Part shown: positions 11,573-23,500 of the stretch, in pieces | How positions within the stretch are numbered: the stretch's first letter is position 1 | How the letters are laid out: each line of letters begins with the position of its first letter | Origin: Owenia fusiformis | Taxonomy: Eukaryota; Annelida; Polychaeta; Sabellida; Oweniidae | Direction: 5' to 3' | Assembly: GCA_903813345.2 (NCBI GenBank) | Contig: CAIIXF020000004.1 | Location: 24,431,985-24,495,984, forward strand | DNA: 64,000 nt | Program-made: the position numbers and the translations under genes | Notes under the pieces: generated by a model | What the model saw: only the letters and a program-made list of their open reading frames with translations | What the model was told of the DNA's origin: nothing | Databases searched by the model: none

Positions 11573-13303
11573 TCTGCATTATCGCCATCAGGAAATTTAA
11601 AGTATGACTTCTGGAATATTGAATTATCATCTGATCATGACAAAGAATTCTTATTAAGAGGAATTAAAAATGGATTTAGAATTATAGACTCAAGCAATAC
11701 AAAACCGACCCCAGCTGTATGGCCCAACCATAAATCTGCCGTTACTGTAATCAATCACTCAAAAGTGGAACAACAAATCAAACATGAACTAGCAGAAAAT
11801 CGATATGTTATAGTGGACAAAAAACCAGTTATTATAAGTCCTTTAGGTGCAATTGAAAAACCAAACTCTGATTCTATTCGCTTAATCCATGACTGTAGCT
11901 TACCTCCAGGCCAGGGGATAAATGCTTATGCAACAAAAGACATATGTAATTATGAAAAACTCCAGGATGCAGTAAGTCTTATAACACCAGGGTGCTATAT
12001 GGGAAAAATTGATTTGAGTGAAGCATTTCGCGCAGTTGGAATTCATCCAATGGATTATCCTTATGCTGGACTAAAATGGAAATTTTCTGGAAATATGAAT
12101 GAAACTTATATGATTGACACTCGTTTGATGTTTGGTTCAAGGAAAGCCCCCTCTATTTTTAATAGACTCACCAAGGCAGTAAAACGAATGATGCATCGCA
12201 AAGGATACCATAACACTATTGTTTATCTCGATGACTTTCTAGTGGTATATGAAACATTTGAACAAGTTCAAGAAGCAATGACAGTTCTCATCCAGTTATT
12301 GCGTAACTTAGGTTTTGCAATAAGTTGGAAAAAAGTTATTGGACCTGTACAAAAAATCATTTTCCTTGGGGTCCAGCTATCATCATGCAGTATGTCTATG
12401 GAATTGCCTAAGGAAAAACTAGTGGACTTAAAACAAACATTGCTTATGTATCGCACTCGGCGTCGTGCCTCCCTAAAACAATTGCAGTCACTCGCAGGGA
12501 AGCTCAATTGGGCGTCCCAACTTGTAAGAGGAGGTAGAACTTACCTTCGTCGTATCTTACAAACTATGACTACACTTCGCAAAACTTCGCATAAGGTAAA
12601 ACTGGACTATCATTTTTACCAGGACTTAGAATGGTGGATACAGTGCCTAGATACTTTTAATGGGAAGGCTCTATTCTTGGAGTCACTTCCCATAACAGAT
12701 GTGCACATGGATGCCTGTGGAGTAGGAGCAGGAGTTTATCACCAAGGTGACTGGTGTTATACAAATTGGTCATCAGACTGGCCTGCGGCATCCTCTCTAC
12801 ATATAAACTATCTTGAGGTTATCACGTTTCTGATTGCTGCCAGGAGGTGGGGTCAGTTATGGACTAACAAGATGGTAATTATTCACACAGACTCTAAAGT
12901 AGCCATGTATCTGCTAAACAAGGGAACATCAAAGGACAATTTAGTGATGTCTGTGCTGCGTGAACTCTTCTGGTTGTCTGTTATGTACAACTTTGATGTG
13001 AAAGCTATTCACATTCCAGGACACCTTAATTGCATCCCTGATGCAATATCCAGACTGCACCAGGCTCACCAATTATCACGCTTAGACTGCCTCTTGTCTG
13101 AGGGACTTTATCCATTTTGTGGCTTGACCCCCCATAGTATCGTATATCATATGACTAAAACATTACTGCATTCTATTATTCCGCAGGTGGTCAAGTGGTG
13201 GAAATGGAAAAGCAATTGGATGAAGCTGTCTCTCGGTTCACAGACATGGCCTTTGCATCAAGTACCAAACGTACCTACAGCACCCATCGTAAATCTTACC
13301 TAG
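11573..13303 (+). CDS. Reverse transcriptase / RNase H of the retroelement
   Basis: The frame is open from the end of gag; there is no ATG at its start, so expression by -1 frameshifting or reinitiation is inferred. The RT domain shows YMGKIDLSEAFRAVGIHP, FGSRKAPSIFNRL and the catalytic YLDD box (IVYLDDFLVV). RNase H follows with VHMDACGVG, NYLEVITFL, IIHTDSKVA and the final Asp in PGHLNCIPDAIS, so all four acidic residues are present. Only about 60 residues follow RNase H, so there is no room for the methyltransferase domain usual in DIRS. It copies the element RNA to DNA and removes the RNA strand. It overlaps the recombinase frame by about 109 bp. Confidence 0.9.
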   Translation, partial: SALSPSGNLKYDFWNIELSSDHDKEFLLRGIKNGFRIIDSSNTKPTPAVWPNHKSAVTVINHSKVEQQIKHELAENRYVIVDKKPVIISPLGAIEKPNSDSIRLIHDCSLPPGQGINAYATKDICNYEKLQDAVSLITPGCYMGKIDLSEAFRAVGIHPMDYPYAGLKWKFSGNMNETYMIDTRLMFGSRKAPSIFNRLTKAVKRMMHRKGYHNTIVYLDDFLVVYETFEQVQEAMTVLIQLLRNLGFAISWKKVIGPVQKIIFLGVQLSSCSMSMELPKEKLVDLKQTLLMYRTRRRASLKQLQSLAGKLNWASQLVRGGRTYLRRILQTMTTLRKTSHKVKLDYHFYQDLEWWIQCLDTFNGKALFLESLPITDVHMDACGVGAGVYHQGDWCYTNWSSDWPAASSLHINYLEVITFLIAARRWGQLWTNKMVIIHTDSKVAMYLLNKGTSKDNLVMSVLRELFWLSVMYNFDVKAIHIPGHLNCIPDAISRLHQAHQLSRLDCLLSEGLYPFCGLTPHSIVYHMTKTLLHSIIPQVVKWWKWKSNWMKLSLGSQTWPLHQVPNVPTAPIVNLT

Positions 13304-14222
13304 ATTTTTGCAGAACAATGGGATATACACCTGTACCCGCATCAACGTCTACATTATGTCGCTATGCTGCATATATTTAGCAGAAACATTAAAAGCTAAT
13401 TCTGTGAAACAATACTTGAACATTATCACAATCTTACATAAAGAACATTCTCTGGAGAGTCCTGTGTGGTCTAATTGGCATTTACAAATGGTCTTAAAAG
13501 GAGTGAACAGGGACCTAGGTACTCATGTTACAAAGAAGCTCCCTATCACTCCTCAGATTCTGTTACAAATTAGAACTCAATTAAACCTGAATGATCAGAC
13601 AGATGCCAACTTTTGGGCTGCCTGCTTAACAGGGTTTTATGGAATGTTACGTAAATCAAATATAGCATGCCCAACAGCCACAGGGTTCAATCCCAGTAGG
13701 CACTTAACTAGAGATGATTTCTCATTATATCCCACTATGGGATTTATTGTAAACATAAGGTGGTCAAAAACCATTCAAACTCATGGTCGCACTTTACGTA
13801 TTCCCTTACCATTTAATGATGGACATCCATTGTGTCCTGTACATGCCATTCTATGGGCATTTCAGTGTACTTCCACTGCACCCACTCAGGGTCCAGCCTT
13901 TGTTATTTGCAATACTCGCAATGGTTTTTCACCACTGACTTATAATTTCTTCTCAAGCCGACTGAGATCCTGTCTCCAGGCTGTGGGTTTGCCAGGGGAT
14001 AAGTATTCCGGACATAGTTTTCGAAGGGGCGGGGCTAGCTTTGCCCTGTCTCAAAATGCAAATCCAGAATTGATAAGAATTCTTGGTGATTGGCGCTCTG
14101 ACTGTTATAAGGAGTACCTCAGTGTATCAGATGATATGAACATTAAACTTGCTAAGTCACTTCTACACAACTTACCAACAAAACCTACTTCATGTTTGGG
14201 CAACTTTGGGAGTAGAAACTAG
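13195..14222 (+). pseudogene. Tyrosine recombinase of the retroelement, frameshifted
   Basis: The N-terminal part (13195-13380) reads SSTKRTYSTHRKSYLDFCRT, a core-binding (SAM-like) domain, then meets TAG at 13378. The same protein resumes in another frame from about 13376 (AETLKANSVKQYL), so a 1-2 nt indel in an AT-rich run (GCATATATTTAG) broke it. The catalytic domain holds the Arg of GMLRKSN, the His and Arg of HSFRRGGA and the Tyr of CYKEYL, so R-H-R-Y is complete. It would integrate the circular DNA copy. Apart from this single break the frame is clean to 14222, indicating a fairly recent copy. Confidence 0.85.
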
Positions 14223-14895
14223 CTTTGTTTATTTGTAAACAATTTAGATTAAATAAAGTTCTACTGTGCCCAAACAAGAATTAGGTCATGTTATTTTATT
14301 GCAGAGGGGTATATAATAATTATAATTCTTTATCACAGTTCCTATAAGTTGTGAAGTTATTTAAAGAGGCAATTTCATACAGAAGTCAGAGGAATATTTG
14401 ATAAGAAGAGGTGTTCACTAGAGAAAGATATTCATTGATACAGATTTTACAGTGCAGCACGTTTACAAAGACTTTTTTATACTTTTAGTCTATGCAAAAC
14501 GATGAATTTCATGAATCTCAAATAATTACAAATTAAATCTGTGTATAGGGATCTTATATACAGTAATATTATGTGGTAAAAGGTTATACATCTGTCGGAA
14601 TGCATGATGTCTGTGCGCTATTTCGAATAAGTAAATTCATATTAGCCCTATTTACACTACACGTGACATTTCAAGACATCTAGGCGAAAACGTATTAGAA
14701 ATATTATGTTGAGTTTACATCATGTTGATTCATGTTGATTTCAGTACGAACCTCCGAAAAATGCTAAGAGTGGTCGTTTTTATATCTCAGATTTACATTA
14801 CCCCAGATCTCCAAGAGGCTGCTTGTCATTATTTAGGAAAGTGATTTGTGACGTTCTCTCTTCTAACATGTCTAAGGGTACTTTTAAAAGATATA

Positions 14896-15334
14896 ATTTG
14901 AATCATAAATTCTTAACGTAGTTCACAGTTAAAACTGCTCCGTCACAGCTGACAAAAAAAAGTAAACATTATTTTTTATAAAAAATATTAAAAATACATC
15001 AAGATATCATTAAAACCTTCAGAGTTATTCTGAAAACATATGTAAATACTATCGTGTCACTATATTGTACCATTAAAAAGAAATAAAACAAATGGTACAT
15101 TTTGGAGTAAGATACCGCGGCGCCGTTTTCAATAGCTTTTACTCTTAGCGTTGTTGGACTTCAAACAAAAGTTAAAATCACCTGCAAATGATATACGCAT
15201 AGCATGGAGTAAGAAATTTTCTTTGGTATAGCGAAACATATGAGTAAAAAAATAAATTGTGTGGGTTTCTTAGTGTTTCTATGCAAAATAGCACGCTCCG
15301 TCACAGCGGACAAATTTTTCGATACAAGCCTGTG
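14896..15334. repeat. Right inverted terminal repeat of the retroelement
   Basis: Reverse complement of 9279-9722, ending GATACAAGCCTGTG. The 670 bp between the recombinase stop and this repeat hold no reading frame and contain the probable poly(A) signal; an internal complementary region, expected in DIRS, was not recognised by eye. Confidence 0.8.
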
Positions 15335-15404
15335 TATATAATGGGTCATTCTGTATATTGTGTTTATACTCGAGTGAGTATATGATATATTCACAAGTGA
15401 GCGG

Positions 15405-15811
15405 ACTCTAAGTCCAATTATAGTTGTATAACAGGTGTCTATAACAACAATATATAGTGGAGAGTGGTATATCGTCATCGTATACACTCCACCGTATACC
15501 ACTCTAGCGTATACCACTGAAAAAGTGCATTTTGGGAACTAATCAACATAGAAAAACTTTTACTGCTATTGAAAGATTGGGTGGTTGTGCATCATAGTGA
15601 CAACTAGCCACAGTCTACCAATAAAGACTAGCGATCTGTGCAGGCGCATAGGTTAAAATGTACTAGAATTGCACGGGATATCTCTGCGTGCATTGATCTT
15701 CTGCAAAAACAACAATGGCGGATGTCATAGGAAAACTTTTGACCGGAGAAAGTGCCGTTTTTCACAGTATACTATAATATATGAGGCTACAACTATAATT
15801 GGACTTAGAGT
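15405..15811. mobile_element. MITE with long perfect TIRs
   Basis: Ends ACTCTAAGTCCAATTATAGT and the exact complement at 15788-15811, 24 bp in all. The interior is non-coding; the short frame beginning ATGGCGGATGTC at 15715 is only 20 codons and is not called. No target duplication is evident. Confidence 0.65.
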
Positions 15812-17284
15812 GGTATAATGCTCCTTATCTTATGGTCTTCCCTTATTTAAATAATGTACATGTTTAAGGGAATACATATATCATATAATTGCAGTACTTG
15901 ATCAAAGATTTATATTTAGGGGTGTGATCAAAATATCAGTGATTTACTGCGCAAAACTCTCAATCATAATTGATTTGTGCAAAAATTTATTTATATTTAT
16001 TTGATCCCTAACTTTGTTGTGTAAAATTATAAGATATACTCAGTATTTTTGACTTGTACATTTTACTATTCATTATGTTATATCTTGATGATAATATTGT
16101 TATTGTGTTATGATTTTTGAATATTTTAATTTACAGTTTTAAAGTACATGTATTTGGTTTACAATCAATAATTTAACCCTTAAACCGTTAGGGTATAGAG
16201 AATTACACCAACAGTTAGGGGGGGGGGGCAGATCTGCCTCCATATGATCTCGGAAACAAACAATCATATGAGGGTGCATTGGTATCATTGGAAAGGTTAT
16301 TTAATTCCCAGTATTTTGAGCTTACTTAAAACTATATTGAGCCATTATTAATGAAAAAATTCATATTGTAAATACAAAGGGTTTTTTCATTTAAAGTCAA
16401 AAAACTGACAATTTGGGTATTTTACTAACTTTGAACAGCTCTAACTCACTATTTTTTTTCTCGCTAAAACATGCCTAATTCAGTTTTAAGGAAAGTCAGA
16501 AAGTTTAAGGTTAGGGGAGGGGGCAGATCTGTCATCCTAATCATTTAAAGGTTGTTAATACTGCTGTGTTTTTTCTGCATTTGAAAATTTAAAACTCGTA
16601 ACTTTAAGAATTAGTGGTGATTGACTGATGTTAACAATTAATGTCATATATGAAGTCAAGTCTATTTAGACAATGCCAAGTGCAATACTACATTTATTTA
16701 CAGTACCATATGATGCAGTATTACATGTGGAATCGTGTATTCTTGAAATAAATAATATATTAACCCAGCATAATGGTATTCTGTTATTTAATAGGGAGTT
16801 TAAGCTTGCATATAAAATCGAAACACCAACCTACAGACCAATCCCCCATACAAATGTTGTGAAAAACAGTGCAAGCTTAAACTCCCTAATATCTATTGCA
16901 ACCAGTCATGCTACATTTTAGTGAATGGCATCATCATTTGAATGACCCTAGAAGTGAAATGTAAAAATTGACCCCAAATTTGACAAGCATCATTGAGTAG
17001 ATCTAATAGTTTTTAAAATCCCAAGAAAATATCCTGCGAGTCATTTCAATTAAATAACCAACATATATTGAAGAATTAGATTTTAAATAATTTATTATCA
17101 TATATGTATATACAAATAAAAGCAATAATAATTAACACTGGAAATGGCATACAAATATTATACTTTTAAGGCAATAAGTTTAAATATTTTTATATAACAC
17201 AATATATTCATGAGCATCAGGAATACTGAAAGTTTGTACAGCAGTAAAGCAATTTATGTAATTTAGACTGAGATCATAGAGGAT
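15812..17284. other. Intergenic, no gene recognised
   Basis: AT-rich sequence. Two related blocks (about 16190-16240 and 16500-16560) share a poly-G plus CAGATCTG motif in opposite contexts and may be ends of a decayed element. Reading frames are short and have no splice context or family resemblance. Confidence 0.5.
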
Positions 17285-17925
17285 CCGAGAGGGGGAATGT
17301 CCCATAATTTAAGGATAAATCCAACAGAGGGGAATATCCCATAATTCAAATTTCAAAGATGAATCCAAGAGAGGGGAATATCCCATAATTTAAAGATGAA
17401 TCCAAGAGAGGGGAATATCCAATAATTCAAAGATGAATCCAACAGAGGGGAATATCCCATAATTTAAAGATGAATCCAAGAGAGGGGAATATCCAATAAT
17501 TCAAAGATGAATCCAAGAGAGGGGAATATCCCATAATTTAAAGATGAATCCAACAGAGGGGAATATCCCATAATTTAAAGATGAATCCAACAGAGGGGAA
17601 TATCCCATAATTCAAAGAAGAATCCAAGAGAGGGGAATATCCAATAATTTAAAGATGAATCCAAGAGAGGGGAATATCCCATAATCCAAAGATGAATCCA
17701 AGAGAGGGGAATATCCCATAATTTAAAGATGAATCCAAGAGAGGGGAATATCCCATAATTCAAAGATGAATCCAACAGAGGGGAATATCCCATAATTCAA
17801 AGATGAATCCAAGAGAGGGGAATATCCCATAATTTAAAGATGAATCCAAGAGAAGGGAATATCCAATAATTCAAAGATGAATCCCAGAGTGAGAAATATC
17901 CCATAATTCAAAGATGAATCTATGA
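17285..17925. repeat. Minisatellite, about 37-bp unit, about 17 copies
   Basis: Unit begins GATGAATCCAAGAGAGGGGA and continues ATATCCCATAATTTAAA. Variants alternate AAGAGAGG/AACAGAGG, CCCATAAT/CCAATAAT and TTTAAA/TTCAAA, as if higher-order units were copied. Edges are degenerate at 17285 and 17900. A minus-strand frame across it is just the repeat read as protein. Confidence 0.9.
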
Positions 17926-17944
17926 TCTTTTTTTATACAAAACA

Positions 17945-18384
17945 TTAACATGCAAAATGTCACCACTTGCCATTTGTTACAGATGCCAACCACCGAATAC
18001 CAAACATCATCCAGAAAAAAGCCTTTAACAATATGTGTTGGTGACAGAATAAATATGAATATTCATTCATCAATGACAGATGCCATCATTATTGTTGATT
18101 GGTCGAACATTTATACTCAGAAACAAAATGATGGTTCAAAATTGATTGAAATGAAAGAGTTATGCAGAAGAGGTAATTCAACTATGAATTCAACTATGAA
18201 CTATGGGCAATCTCCCCCTCTTTAGATCTAACCTTTTTACCCAGAGATTTTAAAGCAAGTTTAAAAAACGAGGCATCAACATGCAAAATGTCACCAACTA
18301 GCATTTGTTACAGACACCATCCACACACCGTTGAATGCCGATGGAGATTATATCAATATGTCACCACTTTTGACAGTGACATAA
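17945..18384. mobile_element. Two MITE copies of the CATGCAAAATGTCACCAC family
   Basis: One copy starts at 17945 (TTAACATGCAAAATGTCACC); its far end is unclear. A second runs about 18278-18384, from AACATGCAAAATGTCACCAA to the inverted TGACAGTGACATAA. Both contain TTTGTTACAGA after the terminus, as do the copies at 43340 and (inverted) 4444. Confidence 0.5.
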
Positions 18385-18666
18385 AAAACTATGTACCTCA
18401 AATAACTTCACATAAACCTTGTTCCAGAATTTTTTCATGAAAAATTTCATATCCCCTGATATCAAATAGTTGACCCCAAACATCTATCAACCGAATGTTA
18501 CATCACAATCCCATACCCATTACTAAATAAATCAACATGAAACACATATAAACATATATCAGACGTTTTATAATAATACTAAAATGGAGAGTATCCAATA
18601 AAACACGGCTCACAGATGACAGTACATACTGGCCAATGGAGAAAATAAATTATTGCATTACTTTAA

Positions 18667-18958
18667 CCTCTTGAATCCCAGCCTCTAAAATTGGTTGAAA
18701 CCACAGAATTTTTCATTTTTGCCACCTTTTGTCATTTTACTACATACCTTTACAACTTTAGATGCTCAACTTAGTAAAATTAGATGGCAGAGATCATTTC
18801 TACACGTTTTAAAACAATTTTTGTGTAAATTGGATGAAAATTGTTCAAATAAGAGCATTTTTTTGTGAACAATTTTGTGATGGATTTTCTCGTCCCTCTG
18901 GGTTTCAAGGTCATTTCTGAGGTGACGAGAAATCTTGTCATTCTGGGTATTCAAGAGG
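18667..18958. mobile_element. TTAA-target MITE (piggyBac/Kolobok-like)
   Basis: TTAA at 18663-18666 and 18959-18962 flank inverted ends CCTCTTGAATCCCAG and CTGGGTATTCAAGAGG (3' strand shown 5'-3'). A TTAA duplication is characteristic of piggyBac and Kolobok superfamilies. It is non-coding. Confidence 0.7.
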
Positions 18959-18962
18959 TTAA

Positions 18963-20285
18963 GGACTTGATTTACAAGAATTCCTAATAATATCAGGAAA
19001 CATTGATTGCCATTACCATATCTTTCATAATGTTGAATGAGAAGCAATGTTTTAGAACTTTTTCATTTCTGTAGATTTATACCACTTTCCTTAAAATGAT
19101 GGTTTGCTTTTCGCTGTTGCTATAGTAATTTGTTCTTGTTTGCTTTAGAATAAAATAACTCTGTGTTATCCAAAAAGTGTCTATTGTTCAACATCAGGGA
19201 ACCATTGATGGCAGTTACATTGTCTTTAGAATTTTCATTTCACGTTGATTTTTACAACTTTCCCATTGAGTTTTGGCTTTGTAATGTTCTACACATCAGG
19301 CATATATGCCAATAGAACCCATAAGAACTCTTTAAGAAATGCAACATACCTTGTGAGTGAATGCCATAAACATGAAAACTTCCTCCACTTAGCGATGTGA
19401 CATGAATTGCACAATCAAAATTTCTCGTGCAAATTGCAAATCATGTCCTTTCACCTTAAATGGTGGAAGATTTCAAAAGGTAGAAAATGGCCATTAATAT
19501 ACCCTGAATAATCTGGATAATTGTAAACACACTCTGATAAGGCGATCTAGCCTGTTGGCCAAATTCACCAAGAAAATTGCACAGTTTATCTATTCATTAG
19601 TATCTCTTCACATGCTGACAAGATTTTACATATGATATATCTGTGTTTGAAAACTATATTCATAATCCCAAAATCGTTAGCAGAAATCACTTATTATGAC
19701 AAGTGATTTCTTCGAGGCAAACTCCCAGCTCCATTAATATTTACATAGCAACGTTGTGTAATAACATTGTATATGTATATGTAGGACACAGGAATAAATT
19801 ATGTACACAATCAGAGGGGGAATAACCCCAGAGTTCAAAGATGACATACACTTATGAAGTAAACATGTACTGGGATGACATTCATCTCTGATTGGTCAAA
19901 ATCAACAAACAAATGACGCCATCAATAGTGGCTTCATAACTTGAAATACCCTTTGAATAATATTATGTTCAATTCTGGCATGATAACCAATATCATAGCT
20001 TCTTATTTCACATCAAGATAAAGAAAGGTGTAAGGAATATGCCTACATCAATTAAAACATCACATCGAAGTGTAGTATTTGGAAACTAGTCAGTGAAAAT
20101 TCAAACAAACGAAGGTGGTAAGCAAGAGACGTAATTATGTCTGTTATCACTAAAGCTCTGGGGCTTTCCCTCCTCTTAACACATTGTAAATGTCAATCAT
20201 TATATATGCATGTCAGATACATACAGGCAAAATCCAGATTTGATCATGAGACAAGAGTATAATAGCCTACATGTATTTTCACAGC
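18963..20285. other. Intergenic, no gene recognised
   Basis: No exon with splice context was found on either strand. The near-palindrome GTTGCTATAGTAAT occurs at about 19110; variants recur at about 20359, 20398 and 20547, the last ones within the ATG4 3' region. Otherwise featureless. Confidence 0.45.
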
Positions 20286-20291
20286 TTTATT
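20286..20291 (-). terminator. Candidate poly(A) signal of ATG4
   Basis: AATAAA on the minus strand, about 260 nt downstream of the ATG4 stop codon at 20550-20552. Position is suitable for a short 3' UTR; no transcript evidence. Confidence 0.5.
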
Positions 20292-20549
20292 TTGAAAGGT
20301 AATTGAAAATAACAAATTATATCTGTGTCAATCTCCTTACAAGAATGGTTTGTTGTCTCTGTTGCTATAGTAATTTGTTCTTGTTTTCTGTGTCTCTGTT
20401 GCTATAGTAACTTGTCTTACTATATTTGTTGTTTAAGTTGCTGGGTTACATGTTCCCTCTTAGGTTCTAAAGTATTTTAATTGTTTTGTCTGGACTGCAA
20501 ATATAACTATATATGCTAGTTTGTTGTTTTTTTGTTATATCTCAGGTTG

Positions 20550-23500
20550 CTATAGTAACTCAAATTCATCATCAGAATCATATTGTCTGTCATGAATCTC
20601 TACATAATCTGAAAATAAAAAACATAATCACATTAAGTCAATTAATCACATGTATGTTAATCATTTCCTTGAAAGGCATGTTCACATAGCAATGGATATT
20701 ACCCATTTCCCCTTCCCATATTGATGTATTTCCCATTACAATATGGCATCATTAACAACGTCAGCCTATTAGATTAGCTAGAGTATTTAAATAACATTCA
20801 TTTTTACATTAATAACTTTTTGTACAGAGAATTGATTTACATGTTATGTATTTCATTAAGCCTTCTGCAATACACAATTGCATGTAATTGATTCCATAAC
20901 TCACCACTAGATGGACCTCCTGCTGCTAGATTAGCGTGAGGTTCAAAAGGAGGCCAGTGGGCAGGACGTTTCTTGTGGAGTTCAAACATTGGAGTTTTCT
21001 CTCCAGATAGAATAAATTTGTTGATGGTTTGGCACAAGTCATTGAAATCAGCTTCATTTGCACAGAAAAACCCCTACAATCAATATAAATATAACAGTAA
21101 CATTAATTTGAAGGCCCTATGGAAAAAAAACTCAATTCTTTTTATTTTCTCACAATTTTTAGAACAGATTGAAAAACACATTGTTGATCAACACCAATAC
21201 AATGGAAAGGTTGAGATAAAGTACATTAATTTATCAGATCAATTTCATATTTTATAAACAACCAAAAATCTGTGAGCATTTTCCGAAGCACTAAAATTCA
21301 AGATTCTCCAAATTTTCAATTAAGTGAAAAATGATTTTCAGTCTCGAGCAACAAAAACATAAAATCTGGTTCAGCATCCTGCTACATGGATGCTAAAGAG
21401 GAAATTTGACCCTTAATCAGTAACAAAGTTGCAAACAAAGTACTGAAGTAGCAAATTTTGAAACAATGTAGCTTTTTTAATATAAAATGTTATAAAATGA
21501 AACTTGATGAGTAACTCCAGAATTAAATTATCTTTCAAATAATATATGACATGCCATGTAACATTAAGGAGTTTTTGCTGTAGAGGGGGGTGCTGTTGTT
21601 TTTTGACACCCTGTATATATTCAGATGTCCAAGTCTACTGAGTTACATATCATTATAAATTTGAAATATTTTGAAAGGGTTTAATATAGGATCACAGCTA
21701 TTAGGCTCATACATACCACAGCAACTGAGGGGTCTAGGTCCTTAATCCTCATTCTGCTTGTATATGGACAGTGATACGTCTCATCACTGGTCTTCCCCAT
21801 ACTGTCCAGGTTCACTGCAGGCTGGGTGGTGTGGGGGTCGAGATAGATCAATTCATCACGGAAATGTCCATTGAACCATAATGCATGGTTGGGTTTGCCA
21901 CCTATGAATCCTACTGACTGTCTGAAGCTTAAGCAAGTCTGAAAAACAAAACAAACCCCTATAAATTGTATGCATTTTACAAAACATAACTATAAATGGA
22001 CTCTTTAAAGCTGTGACAGAGTATATGCCTATAATGCAACAAAAACACTATAATAATATTTTAGAACTTATTCATTGATCTAGTAGAACTGAATCCTAGT
22101 GAATGTCTAAAGACGATTTATGTCTGAACCACTTAGTGCAACATTTCAAAAACGTACTGTATGAAAATAACATGAAAGGTTAATTTATTAGAAGAATGAC
22201 ATGCATTTTAATCCAATTCAGAAATCCTCTGAAAATCATTACATCTATATTTCCCTCAGGATATATCCCATATACAAAACCTACCATAACATAACCCTCA
22301 TATCTCACCTTAAGACTCTCAGCATAAACCATATTTATATCCGTCAGCCCTAATCTCAATGGAATGATCAACAATAGAGGTCGCCACTTGTTAGGTTCCA
22401 CACGACCTTCACCTTGACATGACTGACCTTGACTTGAGATATTTGAATTTGAACAGTCTCCATTTGTTAATAAATTGTTTGTTTTTGCACTAGTGGAATC
22501 TTTTTGTTTATTTTGTTTTTGTTTATTGTTTTTAGTGTTTGTTTTATCGCCTAGCATGAACTCTTCAATGTTTGGATTCGGTTTGCAGCTACATAATACT
22601 CCTGGAAAACACATTTTCATTGGTTTTATACCCAAAAAAAATTTCATATACTAATTGAGCACTGGTAGGGAGATGATATGGCTTGCAAATATCATACTAT
22701 TGGCACTGAATAAGTTTATCCTCTATAACTTACTTAAATGCTTCTCATTACCTATCCTCTATACCTTACAAGTTTTATCCTCCATGACTTACTAATATCA
22801 TCCTCTATGACTGTGTTATCCATGGCAACATGTACAACTAGTGAAGACCATTCATCGTATACTGCAAGTTTCTTCATGACTTGGGCTATAGTGTTTGGCC
22901 CATACCACTGGCCTACTGACTTTCCCTCTGACACACCCATTGAAGCTGAAAATGTAATATTATTATGATAAACGTGCTTAGATGGACTACATGCTTTTTG
23001 CATGTGAGGGGGGTAGGGGTGAATATTTTCGAAACAAATGCGTGATATATACACATGTTTTGTACCAAATGTGTGACATAAACGGCAATTGCGTGCAAAG
23101 ACCGAAAGGAATGCGTTAGCTTTTTTTCGCCGTTCGGTATTTTACCGTGTCGGCATTTCACAAAAAACGATTTTTTAAAATTTCAACAAATAGCGTGATT
23201 TGCGTGATATTTGATCATACACGCTAAATTGATGTGTGATTTCCATTTTTCCAGCAAATGCGTGACAATCACGCCTAATGCGTGAGGGTTGACAGGGCAG
23301 GAGTAGACATCTCAACTAGGGGAATGAGCGGTAAATGCTTAAAACTGACTTGAGAAGCTAACTATTCTCATGACAAGCCAAAAAATGCCTACCTATTTGA
23401 TGAATAGAATAGCAGCAATTTTTCTTGTCTTGGAACATGCGCACAATCTCCCAATATTTAGGGTCATATTTCTCTGTCTGCCATCTCCAATCTATAAAAA

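Larger units (their letters stand above)
9279..15334 (+). mobile_element. Tyrosine-recombinase retrotransposon (DIRS/Ngaro order)
   Basis: A 6056-bp unit with three overlapping coding regions in the order gag-like, RT/RNase H, tyrosine recombinase, lying between long inverted repeats (9279-9722 and 14896-15334). AATAAA follows the recombinase stop at 14252. Tyrosine-recombinase elements integrate without target duplication, and none is visible. Gene order and lack of a methyltransferase domain resemble Ngaro, while inverted termini are the DIRS arrangement. A -1 frame relation joins gag and RT; one frameshift breaks the recombinase. Confidence 0.85.

Noticed and set aside
15715-15777. Short gene beginning ATGGCGGATGTC
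   Set aside because: Only 20 codons, lying within a MITE, with no splice donor.
17575-17793. Minus-strand repeat protein
   Set aside because: Translation of the 37-bp minisatellite, with no sign of coding selection.
22738-22968. Plus-strand frame opposite ATG4 exon 5
   Set aside because: Shadow of the real exon on the other strand.
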